From contig JAJZQX010000002.1 in the NCBI GenBank assembly GCA_021806645.1, positions 1 through 64,000 on the forward strand: a DNA stretch of 64,000 bases, in the 5' to 3' direction. The notes beneath the pieces were generated by a model. That model searched no databases. It had not been told where the DNA came from and worked only from the letters and a program-made list of their open reading frames with translations. The stretch comes from Myxococcales bacterium (lineage in GTDB: Bacteria > Myxococcota > Myxococcia > Myxococcales > Anaeromyxobacteraceae). Each line of letters opens with the position of its first letter. The stretch's first letter is position 1. The position numbers were made by a program, and so were the translations under genes. Positions 61,041 to 64,000 of the stretch are shown piece after piece.

Positions 61041-61630
61041 GACACCGCCTCCTCACCGCCACCGGGCGCGAACGGCGCCAGCGCCGCGGCGGCGGCGACG
61101 GTGGCCCGGTGGATCAGGGACTTCACCGCCGACTCGCTGGTCTCCAGCGTCTCGGCGATCTCCTCGTAGCTCATCCCCTCGAAGCGGCACAGCACGAAGG
61201 CCGCCCGCTGTTTCTCCGGCAGCGCGCCGAGCAGCGCCGTCACCGCCTGCTCCAGCGATCTCGCCACCGCCTCGTCGTGCGGATCGGCGGCGCCCGAGGG
61301 CAGGGCGTCGAGGTCCGGTGCCGGACCGTCGCCGGGGCGGTCCGCCGCGCGCGCCGTGAACTCGGCGCGGCGCACCTCGTTGAGGCAGTGGTTGGTGGCC
61401 ACCCGGTAGAGGAAGGTCTTGAAGCGGGCGCTGGGCCGGTAGCGGTGGGCCGACCGGTAGAGCTTCACGAAGACGTCCTGCGCCAGCTCCTCGGCGCGGG
61501 CGGCGTCCCTCACGAAGCGATGGCAGAAGGCGATCATGGCCCGGGTGTTCCTCTCGTAGAGGAGCCGGAACGCCGCCTGGTCGCCGCGCTGGAAGGCCAG
61601 CAGGAGCGCCGCGTCGTGGTCCTGGCTCAT
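61037..61630 (-). CDS. ECF RNA polymerase sigma factor (second pair)
   Basis: 197 residues. Region 2: FRLLYERNTRAMIAFCHRFVRDAARAEELAQDVFVKLYRS in sequence; FKTFLYRVATNHCLNE. Region 4: AFVLCRFEGMSYEEIAETLETSESAVKSLIHRA. A regular group of the RpoE-like ECF class. It heads sigma / anti-sigma / DUF3106 / barrel / small-protein genes, all on the minus strand. Confidence 0.92.
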   Translation of the reverse strand: MSQDHDAALLLAFQRGDQAAFRLLYERNTRAMIAFCHRFVRDAARAEELAQDVFVKLYRSAHRYRPSARFKTFLYRVATNHCLNEVRRAEFTARAADRPGDGPAPDLDALPSGAADPHDEAVARSLEQAVTALLGALPEKQRAAFVLCRFEGMSYEEIAETLETSESAVKSLIHRATVAAAAALAPFAPGGGEEAVS

Positions 61631-61672
61631 CCAACCTCCAGAACACGCCCCGGGGTCGCGAGTTGCGGGGCA

Positions 61673-62716
61673 CTAGCCGCCCAGGGCGCCGATCAGCAGG
61701 TGGGTCGCCCAGTAGACGGCCGCCGCGACCAGCGCCGAGGCCGGAATCGTGAAGATCCACGCCCAGATGATGCGCCCGGCCAGGCCCCAGCGGACCGACC
61801 GCGTTCCCCGGGTGGCCCCGACCCCGACGATGGCGCCGGTGATGGTGTGGGTGGTGGAGACCGGGATGCCCCAGTGGGCCAGGGCCAGGATGGTGACGCC
61901 GCCGCCGGTCTCGGCGCAGAAGCCGCCCATGGGCTGCAGCTTGGTGAGGCCGGTCCCCAGGGTCTTCACGATGCGCCAGCCGCCGAAGAAGGTGCCCAGC
62001 CCGATGGCGGCGTGGCAGGCCAGCACCACCCATAACGGGATGTGGAACTCCTGCCCCTTCATGATGGTGCCGAAGAGGACGAGCGCGATGATGCCCATCA
62101 CCTTCTGCGCGTCGTTGGTGCCGTGGCTGTAGGAGAAGATCGCGGCCGAGCCGAGCTGCAGCTTGCGGAACCACCGGTCCACCTTGGCGGGGGTGAAGCC
62201 CCGCACCAGCCAGGAGGTCAGCACCATCATGGCGGTGCCGAGCACCATGCCGATGAGCGGCGACAGCACGATGAACAGCGAGATCTTGAGGATGCCCGAG
62301 CCGATCAGGCCGGAGGGGCCGAGCGCCGGCAGCGCGGCCCCGATCATGCCGCCCGCCAGCGCGTGCGACGAGGAGGAGGGCAGCCCCCAGGACCAGGTGA
62401 GCAGGTTCCAGACGATGGCGCCCACCAGCGACGAGAAGACCACCACCAGCACCATGGTGTCGCCCATGGCGCGCAGATCCTCGAACTGGATGATCCCCTT
62501 GCCCATGGTGTTGGCCACCTTGAGCTGGGCGCCCCAGAGCACGGGGGCGGCCGCGATGAAGTTGAAGAAGGCGGCCCAGGCCACCGCCTTCATGGGCGTC
62601 AGCACCCGGGTGGAGACCACCGTGGCGATGGAGTTGGCGGCGTCGTGGAACCCGTTGATGAAGTCGAAGACGAGGGCGACGAGGATCAGCCCGATGACGA
62701 CGGCGTAGAGGAGCAT
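61673..62716 (-). CDS. pit: PiT-family inorganic phosphate transporter
   Basis: 347 residues with about 10 helices and both PiT signatures: FDFINGFHDAANSIATVVSTR near the N-terminus and FSYSHGTNDAQKVMGIIAL in the second half. Imports phosphate as metal-phosphate with protons or sodium. The DUF47 gene lies 28 bases upstream on the same strand, the usual pairing. Confidence 0.93.
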   Translation of the reverse strand: MLLYAVVIGLILVALVFDFINGFHDAANSIATVVSTRVLTPMKAVAWAAFFNFIAAAPVLWGAQLKVANTMGKGIIQFEDLRAMGDTMVLVVVFSSLVGAIVWNLLTWSWGLPSSSSHALAGGMIGAALPALGPSGLIGSGILKISLFIVLSPLIGMVLGTAMMVLTSWLVRGFTPAKVDRWFRKLQLGSAAIFSYSHGTNDAQKVMGIIALVLFGTIMKGQEFHIPLWVVLACHAAIGLGTFFGGWRIVKTLGTGLTKLQPMGGFCAETGGGVTILALAHWGIPVSTTHTITGAIVGVGATRGTRSVRWGLAGRIIWAWIFTIPASALVAAAVYWATHLLIGALGG

Positions 62717-62744
62717 GGCGGGGCGGCGGGGCCGGGTGGGCGGC

Positions 62745-63374
62745 TCAGGCGTGTTCGAGGACCACGCCCTCGATCACGTTGGCCACGTCCTCGGCCCGGT
62801 CGGTGGCGTCCTCGAGGAGATCGATGATCTCCTTCCACTTCATCACCGTGAGCGGATCGTTGCCGCGCTTGAAGAGCTTGGCCATGGTCTTGCGGGTGAG
62901 CGTGTCGGCCTGGTTCTCGAGCTTGTTCATCTCCTGGCAGGCGGCCAGGATGGTCCGCGGGTCCTTCTTCATGTTCCGCAGCCCCTTCACCGCCTCCTCC
63001 ATCTTGCGCGACTGCTCCACCAGCACGGCGGCCAGCTCACGCGACTCGGGGAGCACGGTGTCGATGTCGTAGAGGCCGAGCCGCTCGGCGGCCGCGTCGG
63101 CCAGGTCGAGCACGTCGTCGATGCGCGAGAGGAGCCGGTGGATCTCGGAGCGGTCGAACGGGGTGATGAACTGGGTGTGGAGCCGCTCGAAGGCCCGGTG
63201 GGTGATGTCGTCGGCGCGGTGCTCGACGTCCTTGATGGCCTGGCACTTGGCCGGCACGTCGGTGAAGTCGTCGAGCAGCCCCTTCAGCAGCACCACCCCC
63301 TCCACCACCGCGGCGGCCTGGGCCTCGAAATCCGAGAAGAAATCGTCCGACCTCGGCATCAAGCGCTGGAGCAT
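62745..63374 (-). CDS. DUF47 / PhoU-like protein, partner of the phosphate permease
   Basis: 209 residues of PhoU-like helical bundle: FFSDFEAQAAAVVEGVVLLKGLL, CQAIKDVEHRADDITHRAFERLH, FITPFDRSEIHRLLSRIDDVLD and NKLENQADTLTRKTMAKLF. The ExxxD metal positions of the family are visible. DUF47 proteins modulate PiT transporters. An AGGAGG box precedes ATG 63374. Confidence 0.92.
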   Translation of the reverse strand: MLQRLMPRSDDFFSDFEAQAAAVVEGVVLLKGLLDDFTDVPAKCQAIKDVEHRADDITHRAFERLHTQFITPFDRSEIHRLLSRIDDVLDLADAAAERLGLYDIDTVLPESRELAAVLVEQSRKMEEAVKGLRNMKKDPRTILAACQEMNKLENQADTLTRKTMAKLFKRGNDPLTVMKWKEIIDLLEDATDRAEDVANVIEGVVLEHA

Positions 63375-63499
63375 CTGTCCTCCTGGTGGGGAAGGGGCCT
63401 GTGAAGCGGGGGCAGGGTATCATGGCGGGCGGCCGGATCGGGTGGATCCCGGGCTGGCCGCGTCCCGGTCATGCCCGGCCTCGGCTCCCCGCGCTTCTC

Positions 63500-64000
63500 C
63501 TACCGCACGCGGTCGTTGACCAGGGCCCGCAGCTGCATGGCGTCGAACGGCTTCTCGACCCGCTGGTTCGGCGACCCGTCGAGAAACGCCTGGGCGCGAG
63601 GCGTGAAGGCCCCACCCGTGAGGAAGACCATCTGCGAGGCCTGGTCGCCGAGCTTGCCGTCGGTGCCCACCTCGCGGGCCACGCGCGTCACCTCGGCGGC
63701 GAACGAGCCGAGCTGCCGGACCATCCCGTTGACGATGGTGGCCGTGCGCATGAACTCGCCCTTGAGCGGCCGCCCCTCGATCTCGAGCGCCATCGACTGC
63801 GAGAGGTCGCCCTTGGCCACGGCACCGATGACGCGAGCCATCTCGCTCGTCGGTTGGACCAGGTCGGAGACGAGCCCGTTGACGGCGCTGACCTTCCGCC
63901 CCCAGCCTCCAGGGGCATCCTCGACGGTGACCCGTTGCGAGATCTGGCCCTCCTTGCCCACGGCCAGGCTGACCCGGTCGAACTCCTGGCCGATCCGTTC
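63500..64000 (-). CDS. HAMP-containing sensor joined to a receiver-domain tail (runs off the right edge)
   Basis: The frame is open to the right edge. It reads HAMP-type repeats (GQISQRVTVEDAPGGWGRKVSAVNGLVSDLV, VIGAVAKGDLSQSMALEIEG, TRVAREVGTDGKLGDQA) and then abruptly the end of a receiver domain (MVFLTGGAFTPRAQAFLDGS, VEKPFDAMQLRALV). In large hybrid kinases of this group many more HAMP units and a kinase core separate these parts, so an internal deletion is likely. Whether the piece is functional cannot be judged without the rest. The 125 bases between it and the DUF47 gene show no gene. Confidence 0.65.
   Translation of the reverse strand, partial: ERIGQEFDRVSLAVGKEGQISQRVTVEDAPGGWGRKVSAVNGLVSDLVQPTSEMARVIGAVAKGDLSQSMALEIEGRPLKGEFMRTATIVNGMVRQLGSFAAEVTRVAREVGTDGKLGDQASQMVFLTGGAFTPRAQAFLDGSPNQRVEKPFDAMQLRALVNDRVR

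Overview
The window is very GC-rich (roughly 70% or more by eye) bacterial DNA. Gene content suggests a delta-proteobacterial / Myxococcota chromosome, most likely Anaeromyxobacter-like. The main hints are a DUF4388 response regulator, a glnB-ntrB-ntrC-glnA block with a sigma-54-type promoter, a MoxR/DUF58/BatA/DUF4175 operon, GAF-HD-GYP and multi-HAMP signalling proteins, and many GTG starts with 4-bp ATGA/GTGA overlaps. The genus is an inference, not something the sequence proves.

Region 1 (1-17.6 kb) is an accessory island of defence-like and toxin-antitoxin cassettes. Six remnants (A-F) of the 3' end of one polysaccharide-biosynthesis gene (CapD/WbpM/FlaA1-type nucleotide-sugar dehydratase) lie between the cassettes: 86-282, 4866-5242, 6520-6746, 8691-9092, 11996-12027 and 17527-17589. 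Between them sit: an AAA+ ATPase, S8 subtilase and HNH nuclease module; a DUF1016/PDDEXK nuclease gene with an in-frame amber; an AbiE module with an internally deleted toxin; a HicB-type orphan, an ImmA/IrrE peptidase with a PIN-like stub, and a HigBA-like pair; remnants of a second subtilase and a second AbiE module; an internally deleted ISAs1-type IS; and a large SEC-C/SNF2 helicase. A 405-bp direct repeat duplicates the 5' part of the DUF1016 gene. Cargo genes tend to end exactly where a CapD fragment starts.

Region 2 (17.6-25.3 kb) is a capsule/exopolysaccharide export locus: a nucleotide-sugar dehydrogenase broken by two stops, a low-molecular-weight tyrosine phosphatase, Wza, the tyrosine autokinase Wzc, a Wzi-like outer-membrane protein and a DgkA-type lipid kinase. 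This fits the idea that the CapD gene once belonged to this locus. A second HigBA-like pair (25.3-26.0 kb) sits between the lipid kinase and an ABC exporter (26.1-27.9 kb), followed by a two-gene nucleotidyltransferase module (27.9-28.9 kb).

Region 3 (29-42.2 kb) holds an ECF sigma/anti-sigma operon with two small envelope proteins. Divergent from it is a translationally coupled operon: DUF4175 protein, TPR-gluzincin peptidase, MoxR ATPase, DUF58 protein and BatA/VWA protein, probably an envelope maintenance machine. A DUF4143 ATPase then overlaps nagZ.

Region 4 (42.2-64 kb) is mostly core metabolism and signalling: a DUF4388 response regulator, an MFS transporter, glnA with terminator and sigma-54 promoter, ntrC, ntrB and glnB; a hydrolase, a Nudix-metallo-beta-lactamase fusion, an M24 peptidase and pyruvate kinase; GAF-HD-GYP, a 3-methyladenine glycosylase and an RlmN-like radical SAM enzyme; a beta-barrel, a second ECF sigma/anti-sigma/DUF3106 operon, and a PiT phosphate permease with its DUF47 partner. 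A HAMP-REC sensor fragment runs off the right edge.
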